DNA from: Diorhabda sublineata
Taxonomy: Eukaryota; Arthropoda; Insecta; Coleoptera; Chrysomelidae
Direction of reading: 5' to 3'
Assembly (NCBI RefSeq): GCF_026230105.1
Contig: NC_079475.1
Location: forward strand, 27,588,086 to 27,652,085
Length of the DNA: 64,000 nt
This document shows positions 25,330 to 36,479 of the stretch, one piece after another (the first letter of the stretch is position 1; every line of letters starts with the position of its first letter). Below the pieces are notes generated by a model. That model searched no databases. It was not told where the DNA came from and saw only the letters and a list, made by a program, of their open reading frames with translations. The translations under genes and the position numbers were made by a program.

Positions 25330-25690
25330 TTATTTACATGAAGATACTTTGGCCTTTGGTAATCCACTAAGTCGACTTTCTATCTGCTTCAAAGTTGTTT
25401 GAACAGCGTTGTTACTCTCCCCACATGACCATGCTAAAAAACCAGTAACGATTTTTCGTGAACAACTGTTGTTGGATGTGGCTCGTCTTAGAAGCCCAGA
25501 AATTTGAATTCCGTTTGGTTTGGATATCATATGCATAGATCTATGATTCGTCACTTTTGCAAAAGTTATATACAACCTTTGCAAATTATCGAATATTTCA
25601 ATGCACCAGCTTTCTTTTAAGCAATGGCCAAGTTATTCGGGATCCAAAAGGAACAATTTCCAGAGTATGTATCTAATAGATGCTAGTTAT
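25330..25690 (-). pseudogene. SETMAR-like mariner transposase fragment
   Basis: On the minus strand, in shifting frames, the readable pieces come in family order. An IPNNLA--KK piece (near 25650) is followed by VTNHRSMHMISKPNGIQIS (about 25563-25507). This corresponds to the VTGDESWIY-YDPETK-QS block with the first catalytic Asp, here degraded. DEPHPTTVVHEKSLLVF (about 25490-25440) corresponds to EP-PTKV-R-RS--K-M. A degraded GHVG piece follows. Neither the second nor the third catalytic block is present. The frame breaks twice. Confidence 0.6.
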
Positions 25691-25699
25691 AAGAATGAC

Positions 25700-27710
25700 A
25701 AAAGATTACTCTTACTCTTGTTCTTGTCGTAATAATTTATGTCATAAAAAATAATTTTTTACTTGGGTTTGCATTTCTGAATCAACTTCGAAGAACTTTA
25801 ATTGTACTCAATGTGGTGAAATTATGTTTAACTACGTAAAGTTTACACCGGAAAAAGTAAATATTGCCATGGGTCAAAATAAATATAAATATTCAAGATA
25901 TTTCTTCCGGAAATGTCTTGAAACTATTAATTTTGTCAGTTCCTTATATCGACTATCTCGTTATCATTCGTTTAGTTCGTAGTTCACACAATTACCTCTG
26001 GCTAAGTGTTAAAATTTTTATTTTGATTGTTCATTACATTTTTGTAGTACTCGCTGGGAGTTAAATAACCAGCTAGTATTTAATAGTTGTTTTCCTTTAA
26101 ACGTGATTGAATTAGTTAATAAATTACCCATAATTAATAAAAGGCATTCTTCTCAGTTTGCGTATTTCCTTTCAGTTTTTCCTGTTGAATTATTATCATT
26201 CAAAATTAAATACTGAAGAGCAATATTGTATATTTTTCTTACACGTACGTTTACAGTACAAGGAATACAAATTAGAGTTCACGTTTTACTGAATCTTCCT
26301 CCATTTTCCAGTAATCAAACAAAAACGTTGCGTGACGGTTCACCAGTGCGTGGCATTCGCTGGTGGCCTTTGACACTGGAGCGCCTCGAAATATAACTGT
26401 AGCCACGCTACCTGCTTATATCGGACACTCTTAATAAAATATTTAATTACACTTTGGTTCTATGTTTATCTCATAGTTGTATCTAACGGGAACGAATATT
26501 AAGTTTCCAAATCAGAAAAGCACCAATATAAATCAACCTATAAGTTATCTAGACCTAATCTTCAATAAATATTAATACTCGTAATATCCAAACAAAAATC
26601 AATGTATAGTTTGTAATTTCTCAAAACTTCTAATATGTGAGGATCAGTGTTATCTTCCACTTATAGGTGACGGTTTATGAATAATAAAGGAGGGTAGTTT
26701 TAACAAATATGCATCTATAGTTTAAAAAACATTCCAAATTATTTTTAACTAATAACACACCAATTTAAAATATTGTTCATATCACGCATAAAAAACCTTA
26801 TCCAACCTTTTCTTACCTATATTCTAGTTTTTTTTATTTCCTGTTTATGGATGTTTACTTTCTTGATGTAACTTTAGACTCCAAATGTCTTTATTCTAGT
26901 TAGTGTTCCAGTATGATGGTATGGAGCCGAAAGCGGTCCGGATTCCTATCCATTCCTATCCCGAGCTATGTCCTATGCTTCTTCCCAGTTTATTCCTCGT
27001 TCATTCAATATTCCGGTTATAACGTTATTCTACGATTTTCTTGGTCTGCATCTCTTTCATCTTATATCTATATTTTTTTTTATCTTTTTTTGTCACTCTA
27101 GTTAACAAGTTAAAAACGTCAACAGAAACGATGAAGGTTCTAATAATTTGAGCCATAGCTCATTTGATTCGAAATAAAATGTTTTTAAGGATTTTGGTGT
27201 AGGTAAAAAATTGCACGTATTATTAAGAAAATAATTTATAATTTTAATTTAATAATTTTATTATAGTATAAAATGTCATTAAAAAATTTTGGTATCTTCT
27301 CAAGACTTGAGAATCCAGCCTTACAGAAAGAAAACTTTAATCGCTATTTTTCAATTGTTAACTAACAAGTTTTTTTCTAATCTCTGTTATAATCTCTGTA
27401 ATTACTGGACTATAAATTTAAAACTTTGTGCAGTCCTTTTGATATATTTTGATTTCTTATAACATTTGCAAAATTACATATCAAAAAAATGTTGATAATT
27501 TTTTCCCAGTTATTATTTACATAATCCTATTTTCACATTGAACGACGGCAGTAATTAATAAAGGTTATTAATTTGTTACGTAACCTGTTTTGAAAATTTT
27601 TCTCTTGCTATTTGCTTTACAAGATTATAATTCACACTTTTAAATAAATTGGAAAATAATTTTTTATTAATTATTGAATTGTGTGAAAGAGATGATTTAT
27701 TGATTAATAT
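25700..27710. other. AT-rich DNA; small GC-richer patch at 26320-26410
   Basis: The patch holds caccagtg facing cactgg and several CpG but folds into no tRNA-like cloverleaf that I could see. The 26900-27010 stretch is also slightly GC-richer with an open frame (26913-27101) of no known family. Nothing else was seen. Confidence 0.4.
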
Positions 27711-27714
27711 AAAT

Positions 27715-27814
27715 ATCCAAATTGTCAGTGTCAATATCATATTTTGAAAAAGACTGAAATAAGTCGCAACGTCAATTTCAAAACAGAAGAGACCTAAAAG
27801 CATGAACATTTAGA

Positions 27815-27818
<4 letters not shown>
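27715..27818 (+). repeat. Penelope-associated tail repeat, copy 4, abutting a TA microsatellite
   Basis: The most complete copy: cagtgtcaatatcatatttt, gaaaaagactgaaataagtc, gcaacgtcaatttcaaaac, agaagagacctaaaagcatg, then a short AT linker into (TA)n. Confidence 0.7.

Positions 27819-27876
<58 letters not shown>
27819..27876. repeat. (TA)n microsatellite
   Basis: About 29 uninterrupted AT units directly after a Penelope tail. Confidence 0.95.
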
Positions 27877-27880
<4 letters not shown>

Positions 27881-28089
27881 ATTTTCAAAATTTTGATATG
27901 ACTTTTATTATAAGAACATTATTCATTTTTATTAACTCCTATTTTTAACGTCCAATTAAAATTATAAATAATGGAGAGTTCCGGAAGTCAAGACTTTTTT
28001 ATCCGAAATTTCCTCCTCTTCACTTATTCACTTAGCTTGTTTCCAAATTCATATTTATCAATATTTTCCCAGTTATTAACGAAAAATTA

Positions 28090-28640
28090 AATACCTTGTT
28101 TTTCCATTTTATGTTGTTAATAACAACTGCAATTTTTTCCCTGCAAGAGAATCCTATTTCTAGAGGTGATTACGAATCGAATGAGGTATCGTTGATATTT
28201 TTAGGACCTTCATCTCTATTTTTGTGTGTAGTGGTAGTCCAAACAGTGTGTTCAGTTTTTGACTTGTTGACTAGAGTATGTAACCCTTTTTTGTTCTTTC
28301 CTATTAGTACAGCATCGTCTGCAAATGCTCCCTCGTTGATATTAACTCTTTCTAGTTGCGAATATCACACACATACTTTTTACTGAAAACAGTGTATCTT
28401 TTCATAATCTTGTTTATGAATATGATATATGATGAATAGTAATGGAATTAAATTTCCCCCATTCTTTAATCCCATATTTATGGCGAATCATTCTGATATT
28501 TTGTAATTACTTATGACCGCATTCTCATTGTATCTTTCATATTTTTCCTGTAGTTATTCTATCAAAGGCTTTTTCTAAGTCCAAGAATGCTTGGTACAAT
28601 TTCTTTTTTTTAATATCTTTTTCTGTAATCAATTCTATAG
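28090..28640 (-). pseudogene. RTE-type reverse transcriptase fragment, minus strand
   Basis: Reading the minus strand, YQAFLDLEKAFDRITT (28603-28556) is the RT motif with the first catalytic Asp (A--DLEKAFD). A shortened and degraded palm region follows. Then NEGAFADDAVLIGKNKKGL (28347-28290) carries the FADD box with its two catalytic Asp intact. A KLNTLFG / KTKV-IS-like piece follows. The two catalytic blocks are closer together than in functional RTs, so an internal deletion is likely, and stops separate the blocks. No endonuclease part is attached. Confidence 0.75.
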
Positions 28641-28649
28641 TAAATACAT

Positions 28650-30035
28650 ATGAAACTTTAATTATAAAGCTCAATTATGTTTATTATATGTCGTGAGAAT
28701 TATTTAGCTTGAATTTGTTAATTTTACAATTGAAGAACTCCCGTAATCTGGAATGTCTGGTCCATAACTTAAAAGCATTCGCTTTATCATATGAATGAGG
28801 GAAATAAGTAGGAATATAATATCATTGTATCTTGAATTTATTTAATATAAAATTTAAGATAACACCTTTAATACAATTTTTCTTCCTGCTTCGGTGTCCC
28901 GAACAAATAATCGTTTTTGTCCATTTAGTTATTTTTGTCAATGAGTCGGTATTAAACTCAAGTAGACAATCGCTGACTTTCCTCACAACCATAAACAATC
29001 ACTGATTGTTACGATATTCACAATTTTAAATAAACATCTGAAGGGATAGTCAATATTTATTCTATCAGTACACTAGCCTATTTGGTCAATTCATTTTTGT
29101 GAATAATATAATTAAATGGCATAGAACTAAAATACAGTAGTTTAGTCAACTAAACTGTAATAATAATCAATTTCGGCTCATATCGGATGAAAATAATTTT
29201 CCAAAATGTCAAAGATCAGTTTCAATTACATGAAAAATTGATAAAAATTTGTGAAAGAAGTATGCACTAGGTTGGAAATCGAGAGATATAATGCTTCTTT
29301 GACACGCCTATGCTCAATTATATACGCTATACTATAAGTTTGATAAAGACTCTCTCGCAATACCTATATTTTCTTTAACGAACATTTGAACCAATATCTA
29401 TTAGTTCTAAGTCGTGACGCTGCTACCTCTCGTGAATAGTATTTCAGACTTATGTGTTGTATAATTGTATTATGAAGAGAAGATTGTATTCCATGAAACA
29501 AGGCAACTTATACTAAATTACTTAAACATCTGCATGCCACAAAATAAGTAAAGCTATCTGATAATAGTATAGACAAGATATCAATTGGAACATTAAAGGT
29601 TAAAGTGAGAATAACCGCAGTTCCTCATAATCGTGAACTGATGGACCTTCCAGAAGAATAAAAAAATCAAATCATATATAATCACTTTTTTGCTACTTCA
29701 TTCAAAATACTTCAATATCATGGAATTAGACACGATTCTAATGCAAATCACATCAATTCTTTATTTCAATATATTCATGTTTTCATAATGTCTATTTAAT
29801 TACAAAATTATTTATAATCACACGCCACCTAGTTAAACTATTTCGACAATTGAATAATATTGACAATAATATTATTCAATCATCATATTAAAAGTCACTG
29901 AAAAATTTTAAAAATCCATAATTTTGGCTCTGTTAAGTGAAATATCCTGGAAATTATATGGTTTATTCATTTCGTTGGTCAATGGCAAAAATTTGTGGGA
30001 ACGAACATCAAATATATTTGATATACTAATGCATC
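28650..30035. other. AT-rich DNA; one perfect 12-bp hairpin
   Basis: ttgaataatatt (29850-29861) pairs exactly with 29868-29879 around a 6-base loop. No gene was recognised. Confidence 0.5.
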
Positions 30036-30039
30036 TAAG

Positions 30040-30150
30040 TTTTCTTGATTTTAGGTCTGTTTTATTTTAAAATATTTTGATAAAGACTTGAAGAAAATTC
30101 GAAACACCAATTTTATCTATCTTTCAAAAATTATTGAGAAAAATATATAT
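30040..30150 (-). repeat. Penelope-associated tail repeat, copy 5
   Basis: ttcttgattttaggtctgtt, then gataaagacttgaag and cgaaacacc: the reverse orientation of the tail, partly degraded. Confidence 0.5.
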
Positions 30151-30184
30151 ATTTGATATATATTTGATTTGATGTTAAATTATC

Positions 30185-30341
30185 GCCCGACTGAAGAAAA
30201 CGTCAAAAAGTGTCGCTATTTGGTTCATGTTATACATTCGCGGTTTCTTATTGAGAACGTGGCAATGAAATGAAAGCTCGGAAAATATATTAAAGTTAGT
30301 CCACTTTGGTGCGTCATTGCTACGTTACCAATAAAGAAGCA
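30185..30341. repeat. Palindromic repeat with 39-bp core, B-core-B arrangement
   Basis: gcggtttcttattgagaacg (30240-30259) and the following caatga are repeated in inverted, diverged form at 30312-30341. Between them sits the core aaagctcggaaaatatatta...ctttggtg (30273-30311). The left flank from 30188 matches 41668 onward. See the findings for comparison with 22.1 and 41.75 kb. Confidence 0.75.

Positions 30342-30344
<3 letters not shown>

Positions 30345-30404
<60 letters not shown>
30345..30404. repeat. (TA)n microsatellite
   Basis: About 30 uninterrupted AT units next to the palindromic repeat. Confidence 0.95.
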
Positions 30405-30407
<3 letters not shown>

Positions 30408-30557
30408 ACCGGTAGAAGTAAGCCATGAAACATCCATGTCCTGTGAATAGCTTTTCCTCGGCTGATAATTTATACATCCATGTTTTCTATTGAGCCAAAC
30501 TATAATATTTGGAATTAATATTTTTGTCCAACTATTTCTGTCTATCATACTGGTCCA

Positions 30558-30975
30558 TCATCTTTGGTAGCTTTCCATGAATATCTTTTTCTTCATTACT
30601 TTGGCTACATTATGTTTACCATACGTCGAGCTTCTTTCCGTTACCAGTAAGTCTATTGATATCAAGTCAGCCAGTAGCACAACTGCTTCCGTTGACACTG
30701 TTCGAAATGCGCTGCAGATTCTAATAACTAGTATTCTTTGGAATTTCTTAAGCATGTTACTGTACTTTTGGAATTTGAGTGCATCTGACCAATACGGAGC
30801 TGTATAAAGCATGATCGAATGAGGGACTGTACTCAAGAGTTTTCATTTTACAGAGGTAGGAGCATTGAGATTTGGTATTAAGCAGCTTAAGGTCATCCCA
30901 GATGTCTCTGCTTTTTACAGGTGTTCAAAATATGACTTTTTATAAAAGATCCCTGGTCTATGCAAACTCCGAGGT
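30558..30975 (-). pseudogene. R1-type non-LTR retrotransposon, post-RT region
   Basis: A minus-strand frame (30836-30558) reads STVPHSIMLYTAPYWSDAL, KYSNMLKKFQRILVIRIC, AFRTVSTEAVVLLADLISID and LLVTERSSTYGKH. This is the conserved region after the reverse transcriptase of R1-clade elements (SV--S-LLYAAP-W--AL, K----Q---L-RI--AYRTVS--A--V-AG--PIDLL--E). The upstream part, in another frame, reads KP-LK-LGVCID to about 30975. It is closely related to the copy at 61.4-62.7 kb. It joins an inverted piece of the same element at 30976-31055. Confidence 0.8.
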
Positions 30976-31052
30976 ACGTGAAGAACACACGTATCACACC
31001 TAAACCAGAATTAAAGAACCTCGGAGTTTGCATAGACCAGGGATCTTTTATA
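30941..31052. repeat. Perfect 35-bp inverted repeat at an R1 inversion junction
   Basis: Bases 30941-30975 and 31018-31052 are exact reverse complements (35 of 35), with a 42-base spacer. The right arm and spacer (30976-31055) read in plus orientation as the R1 stretch just upstream of the breakpoint (compare 62294-62370). The minus-strand R1 body thus meets an inverted piece of itself with a 35-bp overlap. Confidence 0.85.
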
Positions 31053-31059
31053 TATAATT

Positions 31060-32860
31060 ACCATTTATGATAATTTTTCTCAAAATATCTTTTTATTGCG
31101 AATGGTTTCCTTGCCATGCATAACGATCTAAAAATCTACTTATCTTCTGAACCATAAATTTCATCGAGTCAAACACAGAGTACCTTTTTGTTAAAAAATC
31201 GATTAAGAAATTAATTTTTGCTATCTTTCGATTGTACCAGTTGTTCCTGCAAAAGGTACGGCTTGTTGACCTCGCCTGGCCTTCAGATAGTAGTGTAGAA
31301 TTATTTACTCTGTTAACACACTACATGGACATACGTAATCATCCATTAAAAATCATAATCTATAGTTTGGAACATATACTTAAATATAAATTCTGTTTTC
31401 GCAAATTTAAATGCCTATAACTCAGAAACGAAGATTCACCTGAGAAAATTTTTTATGTCACTGCATTATTTTCACGTCATTTACTAACTCCCGAATTTTT
31501 TTCATCAAGTTCCATAACACCTTGTATACATATTCTAGTGTGATAAAATGAATGAATATTCAATAATTGTATACTAGTTATGTCTTGAAATCATATCCAT
31601 ATAATATATATCAGATATTTTCATGTTGGGACTAAATTACAAAAAAATTATCATCTCTTATATAATGAATTTATAATATTCAGATGCTAACTATTATATT
31701 ATGTGAAATGTTTAATTTACTAATGTATTTTGATCGATATTTTAATATGTATCTTTTGTCTCATATCTTCGCTTTGAAAATAAATATTATGATAGAGCTT
31801 TCATTATTTTTTTAATTGCATGTTTTTCCAAGTAAATAATTGCAAACTGTAACAATTTCACAAAGTTTTCCACTATGTTGATAAAATGTGAATTTAATAA
31901 TACTTATTATATTGGAAAACCAGTTGATTATATTCATATTTATTATATAGACAATCACATTAAAATATTATACACACAAGTATGCAAAGACGGTCACGAT
32001 AATAAGAAGTATTTAATTTGCAATATCACCTAAATTAATAGAAACTTGTATAACCTCGTAGATACACTAGTAATCCCACCGTTTCCTATGTATTCGTGTT
32101 GTGTTCAGTGGACATGAACGAGCTTCAGATTTTTAGAATTCACGTAAACCGATGTAGCATACCGACATAGAGGGCCGTTGCTAGCCAGTAAAGGTTAAAA
32201 AAAAATCAAATTACTGGTATTCCACGTGGAATACCTTGTTAAGTAATATAACGGATTGCCGAGCCTTTAATCTTAATTTTTATTTGATCTGAATCGATGT
32301 TATGAGCTACTAATATCCGAAGAAATTGATATACTGGATATCTCTCATTATTTATTTGTGAATAATAAATTGGACACAATAAACAATACTGAATGAAAAC
32401 ATTATTATCTAATCGCATTATTTTGTTTATATCATATTGAGGAAAATTTGAAAAATTGGGGACCCTTGAAACTACATCACTCAATTATATTGTAAATTAA
32501 GTAATGTTGAGAATGACTTTATTTTTTCATTACTTGTTTCATAATTCAGTTATAGTTGCGATTTGACTTGATTTGATGCATATATTTTCCTGTTCTATGC
32601 GCTACCAGTCATCAACATATCATTTAGCAACCGTTGAACTTTATTTGCTGATTTTAAACATTTACGAATTTACAATAGTCGTAAAATAAACTTATAGTAA
32701 GTACTCTGTACTATATATTATTTTTTATTGTTAAAAAATGTTCATTTATACGAAGTAAGTACATTTATATGGCCCTTAGTGTGTAAACGGTGACAATGCT
32801 CATAATTTTCCTCTGATAGACGTACTATCAATCACGGGTACCATCTAAAATTATTTCTAG
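31060..32860. other. Mostly featureless; 20-bp palindrome
   Basis: A perfect palindrome ggtattccacgtggaatacc lies at 32216-32235, after a GC-richer stretch (32080-32190). The 31430-31535 stretch, ending caccttgta, could be a mariner-type element end. The 81-codon minus frame at 32239-32484 is unrecognised. Confidence 0.4.
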
Positions 32861-32864
32861 AAAT

Positions 32865-33335
32865 TCAGGATGTCCCAGAACTTGTTAAGCAAATCGAACA
32901 TTGTTTTTAATGGAAATGTATTTAACATTTTTTTTTTTTCATTTTCCACGAATCCAGTTTCTTTGGATAAGTGAAGTGTACTACAATGTTCAGGATACTT
33001 TGAACTATCAACCATTTTATTTGTTGCTCTATTGATAAATAAGAGGATGTTGAAATATTAAGGGTACTCCAAATGAATTACTAAATTTTGAACATTAGGT
33101 ATATTTGAATTGATCAAGATGAGTGTCATATATTACAAATTGTACTTCATATCTGTAAGATAACCAACAACTTGGTAAAATTTTGTTCACCCATAAAAAT
33201 AAATTCATAAAATTCAGATGTGGGGATCTAGGTAGCCAACTGCATGGTCCTACAATTCCTATCCATCTATATGGAAATTTCTTATTGCTAATTAAAAATT
33301 CTCTGGTACGTCATCTAACTTCAGCCACATCTTTG
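32865..33335 (-). pseudogene. Mariner-like transposase, C-terminal fragment
   Basis: On the minus strand one clean stretch (about 33298-33170) reads FLISNKKFPYRWIGIVGP, then WLPRSPHLNFMNLFLW. It matches the family block rWIGRGGP--WP-RSPDLtPlDFFLWG, which carries the third catalytic Asp. Here both PDL and LDF have lost their Asp (PHL, MNL). The region from 33160 down to 32870 should contain the C-terminal tail but is unreadable. The 3-prime end caggatgtcccagaacttg (32868-32886) looks like a mariner terminal repeat. The second catalytic block upstream is missing. Confidence 0.65.
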
Positions 33336-33429
33336 CTCTGATATTTGATAATTAAGATAAAAGACAACTCAAAATGCCTTCCATGCTAATAGGAAATTAC
33401 TTGGAAGTAAATTATTCTTAAAACGAACG

Positions 33430-33600
33430 AAGAACTTGATTTTAGGTCTCTTCTGTTTTAAAATTAGTTCTTTTAAATAATTTTTGAAAAATTGATAAAA
33501 AATTTAGTTTCATCTTAACATCAGACTTTATCAAGATATCAAAAATTATTTAAAAAAAACTAATTTCGAAACAGAAGAGACATTTAGAAGCATTTATTGA
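33430..33600. repeat. Penelope tail repeat in palindromic form
   Basis: gtctcttctgttttaaaatt (about 33450) and its diverged complement aactaatttcgaaacagaag (about 33560) form arms of about 45 bp around a spacer of about 50 bp. The outermost left bases are cttgattttag, the tail terminus. Confidence 0.6.
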
Positions 33601-35435
33601 TTCAAGGAATCCAAAATGAGTATTGTAAACTTCACTTGTTTAAATTATAAATACAATTAAAAATGTTGTCAAATATAGAGCGTTGCAGTTAATTTACTTT
33701 TGGCACATTTTGCATTGCTAGAAATAATTTGAGATGGTAGCCATGATTGAGGATGTATGTATATATATATATATATATAATATATATAGAGTAATTTATT
33801 ATATGAAGAAGGATAATTTTATGATAAATAGAAAATCACTTTGGGCTGATTATGGCCATAAGTCAATTTTAGTTTTCTTAAGTTATTCATCATCTATCAA
33901 AATATTTCTATCTCCAAAATTCGCTATAGTTATTCCCTTGTTGTTAGTTAAACATTTGCAAAATATATGCCTCCGACTCATATTTCATATTCTTTGTTAT
34001 GTCTTCACGCTTACAAATGAAAAACTACACCAGTACTCTAAGTCTTTTACCAAAAGCCTTAGAATTGATTCATTTAATAGATAAATTTTGCATCGTCTAA
34101 ATGACTAACGACTCTGTCGAGCTTAGTTAAATGATATAGAAGTAACACAACATGAATGAGTAAAATTTGCATCATTTACAGCATAAGATTTTTTTTTTTT
34201 GATAAACTCAAACAGTAAAAATTATTTCCGTGCTCTCAAAATCAACAATTGAATGTATTCTCACTCCAGTTGTTGTACCCCTGCCGAAGAATATGTCCGG
34301 CAAAAAAGTGAACTTTTTTTCGTCATTTGCATGATTTACCTTGCAATAATTTTTGTGACGCTACTTCCACTGTTTCTGCTAAGTTCAATTCAAAACATAA
34401 TGAATGAATATAATTATATTGACAGAAATTTGTTCAAAGGGTTATTTAACAACGTAGATCTAATCATCACTATAAATAAAACATCCTCTAATGTAAAAAT
34501 TCAAATATATTCATAATGTTCTAACCTCAATAAAATATAAAATAGAGACAGATGAAAAGGTCTGTACATTAAAATAATTGTTCAAGTATCATAATACACT
34601 CATGCATGAAATGTTTAGGAGTGGAGTTCATAGTAGCTGAAAACACTGTTTGTATTTGGATAACTTAGGTATTTATTTCAGACTAAACTTTCTATTCACG
34701 TTTGGAACCTTTTAAACTGCTAGGATATTACATGAATATTCTGATAATCAAGTTAACAAGTGATTTGACCTTGAAAAAAATCTATAGCATTGCACAAACC
34801 AAATACTTACTGTTTACTTATTGATTCAGTAAATTTTATCTGATTGTTATGAATCTATATTCGTGTCTCCAGTTGGGATTCTTAAATAAAATTTTTCGTA
34901 ATATTTATAAAAAACGACAAAATGCTTGCCTTTTTTACTATCTTCTGTAGACAATAATATGTTACGCCTATTTGAAATTCAAACGGTTTTGTTCATAAGA
35001 AGTCATATATTTTATATATTCATAACAAATACAGAATTAATTTTTGACAACCGGAATGATATATTAATAAAAAAACTTGAAGAATGGATTTATTGTTGGT
35101 AGATTTGAGCATAAATTATTTTTTAACTTTTATACAAGCATATATATATATATATCAATGTCATGTTTGAGTGCCAAGAACTGGAAAAAATATAGATAAA
35201 TATGTAAATTTTTAAATTCATACTTACGTGAGATAAACTATTATTAAAATTTCGAATTTGATCACCATTAACAGTTACATTTTCATTCTCGAATTTCTCA
35301 AGGTTAGAGTTTATGTCATTTCTAATTGCTATTAGATACTTAAAATTTGATCATATGTATTGAAACTCCAGTAGCAGCATGGTATATAATTTAAGTAGAA
35401 TTCTCTTGAACTAAACCAACGTATTAATTGAATAA
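33601..35435. other. AT-rich DNA with a short TA tract
   Basis: A (TA)n tract occupies about 33759-33789 and a shorter one 35141-35155. Two plus frames (33734-34084 and 34253-34516) have no recognisable motif; the second has a hydrophobic stretch but no signal of a real gene. Confidence 0.45.
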
Positions 35436-35439
35436 AATC

Positions 35440-35880
35440 AACCCTTTTTCCGTTGTAAATAACATTAGTGAAGTCTTTTTCATCATTTATAGCTTTTTCG
35501 TTCTTATGAATGTGAACGAGCCATTTCTATAAGCTCTCTTTTTCGTGTATTAGATTCTATTCCAAGACTTTTTGGATATTTATAATTGAATTTTTTTATA
35601 TTTAATAGTTCGATAATGCAGTTTTATTTTTTTTATCGTATTGATGACCTTTTAATCTATTTTGTAAATTCTGAGATGTCTGCCGTATCTAGACAGCGTC
35701 TAGAGGAAAAACATTTTATGTCCTGATTTTTCGTTTCTGTTCTGTTTTTTAATTAATTGTAGTATCTGTTTATCCTTTTCTTGAATATGTTGTTTATCAT
35801 ATTTTACGGATAATTATTCTCTTTCAATGCAGTTTTTGCTTTTTGAATAGCTAAGCATCTAAATTCATATCATCCCATGT
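35440..35880 (-). pseudogene. Penelope-like GIY-YIG remnant
   Basis: On the minus strand, DAV-IRQTSQNLQNRLKGHQY (about 35700-35645) matches the GIY-YIG region of the 23.2-kb copy, with YIG lost to a stop and IRQ. After about 100 bp of foreign or degraded sequence comes HIHKNEKAINDEKDF-NVIYN (about 35510-35450). This matches the family's C-terminal block (E-I-I-KN-KAINDRKD--NLS-IY). The copy retains the very C-terminus, which the 23-kb copy lacks. Several stops are present. The upstream portion (35800-35880) matches the same PLE connector as 23.4 kb at the nucleotide level. Confidence 0.65.
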
Positions 35881-35944
35881 CACAAAAAAGAACAGTGCTA
35901 ATAAGTTTGGCTGATAAATCTATCCAAATATCAGATTCTGAATT

Positions 35945-36025
35945 AACTTAAATAGAAGTCGAAACGTCAATGTTTATCTTTTTTTTAATTATTGAGAAAA
36001 CCAATTTTAAAACAGAAGTTAAATG
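35945..36025 (+). repeat. Penelope-associated tail repeat, copy 6 (partial)
   Basis: gtcgaaacgtcaatg, then attattgagaaaaccaattt and taaaacagaag: internal blocks of the tail without the gagacc terminus. Confidence 0.45.
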
Positions 36026-36061
36026 GAATATTGGAATAGAAATTTTGAGGTATTTATTTTC

Positions 36062-36300
36062 CTTCTATTCTATTCAATTAATCTTTTTGTTGCGTAGATT
36101 AATGATAATTAATATATCCTTAAGACATGGTATCCTAAACCAGTAGACTAAAATGTTATTGTCTTCGATTCTAATAAATTTAATGTCAAAAAAATTTATG
36201 GATTGCTCTGCATTGTTTCTTTTTATATTGAATTGAATATGATGATCCTTACTAAATTTGGGGCAGTAAAGTATGTTATATCTGCTTTGTCTTCCGACAT
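36062..36300 (-). pseudogene. Penelope-like RT fragment after the YVDD motif, inverted
   Basis: The minus frame reads HHIQFNIKRN, SINFFDIKFIRIEDNNILVY and WFRIPCLKDILIII. This corresponds to the I-FT-E-------INFLD--I-R--N-L---WYRKPT-SGRYL segment that follows the catalytic YVDD of Penelope reverse transcriptases. The same segment, more degraded, is present on the plus strand at about 37175-37290. This piece therefore is an inverted second copy, joined head-on to the plus-strand YVDD piece at 36303. Confidence 0.65.
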
Positions 36301-36302
36301 AT

Positions 36303-36347
36303 TCTTTATTAAAAAATATGTAGATGATCTCTTCCATATAGTGATAT
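36303..36347 (+). pseudogene. Penelope RT catalytic motif fragment
   Basis: The plus strand reads FFIKKYVDDLFHIVI, the catalytic YVDD block of Penelope-type reverse transcriptase with both Asp intact. It is only about 15 residues long before a stop. It abuts the inverted downstream fragment (36062-36300), so what should be consecutive protein segments now face in opposite directions. Confidence 0.7.
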
Positions 36348-36479
36348 GATAATTTGCTATTTTAATTCAATGGTTTCGATACTCACTATAGAACCATCTA
36401 CAAATTTAGTAGTGAACCTCGAATTAATAAGAATATTTCAATTGAAACTATGTTAGCCAATATTGATTTCATATCTCCT

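Noticed and set aside
26320..26410. tRNA or small RNA gene
   Set aside because: No cloverleaf, anticodon arm or A/B box arrangement could be assembled.
31230..31535. Possible mariner-type 3-prime end (LAWPSDSS-like peptide, caccttgta terminus)
   Set aside because: Only one very short peptide resemblance and a common terminal word; no catalytic block and no opposite end.
34253..34516. 87-codon plus frame with a hydrophobic segment
   Set aside because: Same reason: T-rich sequence without any supporting signal.
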